From contig JABDKS010001060.1 in the NCBI GenBank assembly GCA_013002105.1, positions 1 through 6,833 on the forward strand: a DNA stretch of 6,833 nucleotides. The letters run 5' to 3'. Shown piece after piece: positions 4,933 through 6,833 of this stretch. The stretch comes from Pirellulaceae bacterium. GTDB taxonomy: Bacteria > Planctomycetota > Planctomycetia > Pirellulales > Pirellulaceae. A program made the translations under genes and the position numbers. The notes under the pieces were generated by a model that made no database searches, was not told the origin of the DNA, and worked only from the letters and a program-made list of their open reading frames with translations. How positions within the stretch are numbered: the first letter of the stretch is position 1; each line of letters begins with the position of its first letter.

Positions 4933-6833
4933 ATGCGATTCGCCCTCTTACTGTCTTGCCTGTGTTGGCTCGCCAATTGCCACGCGACCGAACCGACCGG
5001 CGCCGCAAAGGGTCACTCACCAGCACCCGACCCGATAGCGTTTTGGACGTTCGATCAAATTCCTGAGGGCGATCCGACCGGTCAAGTCAAGATCGTGACT
5101 TCGGAATTGACGTCGCCATCTTTCCCCGATTTTCCCGAAAGTAATTCCGTACTGTCGCTCGCCGCGCCGTCGTATGTCCAAATCCCATCGGTCGACGACG
5201 ACCGGTTCGATTTTGACAATGGCGATTGGATCACGGTCGAATCCTGGGTCAATCCGCGATCGCTTGCTGAAAATGCCTACATCGTCTCGAAAGGACGAAC
5301 AGGCACATCGGGGCGGACAAGCATCGATCAAAACTGGGCCGTGCGATTACGCAAGCGAAGTGGCGAAGCGTGTTTGAACTTTCTCTTCCGCAGCCAGGAC
5401 AATGATTCCACACCCGGCGACTGGCATCGATGGACCAGTACGAACGGATTCGGAATCGACAGCGGATGGCACCACATCGCCGTCTCGTATCAATTCGGCA
5501 ACCCGAAAAGCATCATCGGTTTTGTCGACGGCAGACCGGTTAAAGGCACCTGGGACATGGGTGGTGCAACGGAACAACCGCCCATCCAGTCCGAATCCCG
5601 TGTTTGGATCGGATCAGCAATGAACGGCAATAGAGGGAATTCGTTTGACGGCCAAATCGATCAACTGGCCATCTATCGAACGAACGTTCCTGAGCAGTTC
5701 CTCCAATCACGCTACAACTACAAGCCTCAGCCAATCCAACGGCCCGAGATCCCGCCGCAAAAAATCTTGGTGCAACTGCTCGGGCCGATCAGTGCGATCG
5801 GCGAGATCCCGGCCCGCTTGAACCAAACCCCCAGAAAGCAATGGACGCAGGATGCAATGGCATTCACACGATTGCCGTTTAACTACGATTCGTGGGGTGT
5901 GCGCGACGACTGGACCCAGGGCGATGCGAAATCGATGGTCGTTCGAGCGTGGGCGAACGTGCACCTGGAGCCGGGCGACTATCAGATCATGGTCCGCTCA
6001 CGCAGTTTTTCGCGACTGCTGATTGACGGTCAAGCGATCGTCACGACGCCGAAACAAGTCAATCGCGGTGGCGCTCACCACGTTGTTGACCCGCTACCGA
6101 ACGTGCCCGTTGATGGGATGCGTCCGCATTTCATGAGTGACCACGAACGAATCGTCTCCTTTCACAGTGATGGCGGCACGCAGGAGTGGATGTACGAAGC
6201 AATCGTGGGCGGACCCAACTATCGACTGGAATTTGGCGAAACCTCCGTAGCGATCGCGCGGACGGACGAAATGTTCCACCTCGTCTCTGATCGCCACACG
6301 TTCCCGCTCACCGACGATGGCTGGAACCAATTCTCCCAACGCCAACGTGCCATGTTGGATCAACTCGATCGCCGCACGCGCCAAAAACTTGCGAGCCAAC
6401 AGTCCCAATACTGGAACCAACGTCACACCTATGCCAAAGAACATCTGATCAGCGACCAACAGCACACGGACATTGATTCAATCATCCAAAGCCGAATCGA
6501 CGCCGAAAACACGCGGCGATCCAATACGGAACACGCTGGCCAGGCGGACACGCTTTACACAGATCGGGTGCAGCCAATTCTGCGACGCCACTGCGCTCGC
6601 TGTCATGACGACAAACAACAGGGCGAATTGCGAATTTTTGATCGCAAGAACCTCTTGTCCGGCGGCGAATCGGGCGACGCTGCGATTATTCCAGGTGATC
6701 CCGACGCTGGGTATCTGATCGAATTGATCACGGCCGAGCCCGATGAATACCGCATGCCGCCCAAAGGTGACGGACTCACCAAAGAGGAAGTCGCGACGGT
6801 CAAGAAATGGATCGCCGACGGTGCAACCATGCC
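4933..6833 (+). CDS. Secreted LamG / PA14-like / planctomycete cytochrome (PSCyt1) protein, 3'-truncated
   Basis: The frame is open from ATG 4933 to the window edge (633 codons visible). An in-frame TGA at 4912-4914 rules out longer starts. A signal peptide is visible (MRFALLLSCLCWLANCHA, likely cleavage after CHA; the LANC Cys is not a good lipobox), so the protein is exported. Residues about 37-252 are a concanavalin-like LamG domain, with GWHHIAVSYQFG from residue 178, GFVDGRPV, and FDGQIDQLAIY from residue 238. Residues about 335-372 resemble a PA14 strand pair (NVHLEPGDYQIMVRS, then LLIDGQAI). A Gln/Arg-rich helical stretch covers about 435-515. PSCyt1 begins near 540: VQPILRRHCARCHDD with haem motif C554-A-R-C557-H558, ending with YRMPPKGDGLTKEEV, where Met608 is a possible axial haem ligand. 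Planctomycete proteins with PSCyt1 usually continue into PSCyt2 (DUF1549) and PSD1 (DUF1553), which would lie beyond the edge. The biological role is unproven; links to polysaccharide breakdown are inference. Confidence 0.9.
   Translation, partial: MRFALLLSCLCWLANCHATEPTGAAKGHSPAPDPIAFWTFDQIPEGDPTGQVKIVTSELTSPSFPDFPESNSVLSLAAPSYVQIPSVDDDRFDFDNGDWITVESWVNPRSLAENAYIVSKGRTGTSGRTSIDQNWAVRLRKRSGEACLNFLFRSQDNDSTPGDWHRWTSTNGFGIDSGWHHIAVSYQFGNPKSIIGFVDGRPVKGTWDMGGATEQPPIQSESRVWIGSAMNGNRGNSFDGQIDQLAIYRTNVPEQFLQSRYNYKPQPIQRPEIPPQKILVQLLGPISAIGEIPARLNQTPRKQWTQDAMAFTRLPFNYDSWGVRDDWTQGDAKSMVVRAWANVHLEPGDYQIMVRSRSFSRLLIDGQAIVTTPKQVNRGGAHHVVDPLPNVPVDGMRPHFMSDHERIVSFHSDGGTQEWMYEAIVGGPNYRLEFGETSVAIARTDEMFHLVSDRHTFPLTDDGWNQFSQRQRAMLDQLDRRTRQKLASQQSQYWNQRHTYAKEHLISDQQHTDIDSIIQSRIDAENTRRSNTEHAGQADTLYTDRVQPILRRHCARCHDDKQQGELRIFDRKNLLSGGESGDAAIIPGDPDAGYLIELITAEPDEYRMPPKGDGLTKEEVATVKKWIADGATM

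Noticed and set aside
4630..5066. Plus-strand frames crossing the 4820-4932 gap
   Set aside because: They run out of frame with the two supported genes, and their Arg/Pro-rich composition shows no domain or signal peptide.

Overview
The window looks like a planctomycete chromosome of the Rhodopirellula/Pirellula type. The evidence is the pairing of bacterial formylmethanofuran genes (fhc, the tetrahydromethanopterin C1 pathway) with a large secreted LamG plus planctomycete-type cytochrome (PSCyt1) protein, together with a small membrane protein that begins with an NPYSPP-type N-terminus. All credible genes lie on the + strand. Intergenic gaps are short (60 to 113 bases) and no stretch over 300 bases lacks a gene. 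I see no tRNA, rRNA, CRISPR array or mobile element.

Left part (1-2357): the 3' portion of fhcA, cut by the window edge, is joined by an ATGA overlap to a complete fhcC. These are the hydrolase subunit and the beta-helix subunit of the formyltransferase/hydrolase complex, which releases formate from formylmethanofuran during formaldehyde oxidation or detoxification. fhcD and fhcB are not in view. Sixty bases later (2418-3221) comes a phytanoyl-CoA dioxygenase-like Fe(II)/2-oxoglutarate oxygenase with an intact H-x-D...H...R set.

Middle part (3333-4819): this is the most interesting locus. A secreted thioredoxin-fold protein is interrupted by one in-frame TGA at 3654-3656. The same frame continues as normal protein on both sides, and by hand alignment the TGA falls where the nucleophilic cysteine of a thioredoxin C-x-x-C motif can be placed. 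A 7-bp stem with a 5-base loop that has G at loop position 2 lies 24 bases downstream of the TGA, which is the geometry of a bacterial SECIS element. I therefore annotate one 388-residue selenoprotein candidate rather than two broken ORFs. A GTGA overlap couples it to a 107-residue, two-helix membrane protein.

Right part (4820-6833): a 113-base gap carries an extended -10 promoter candidate with a perfect 12-bp palindrome between the boxes. It precedes a large secreted LamG / PA14-like / PSCyt1 haem protein that runs off the right edge.
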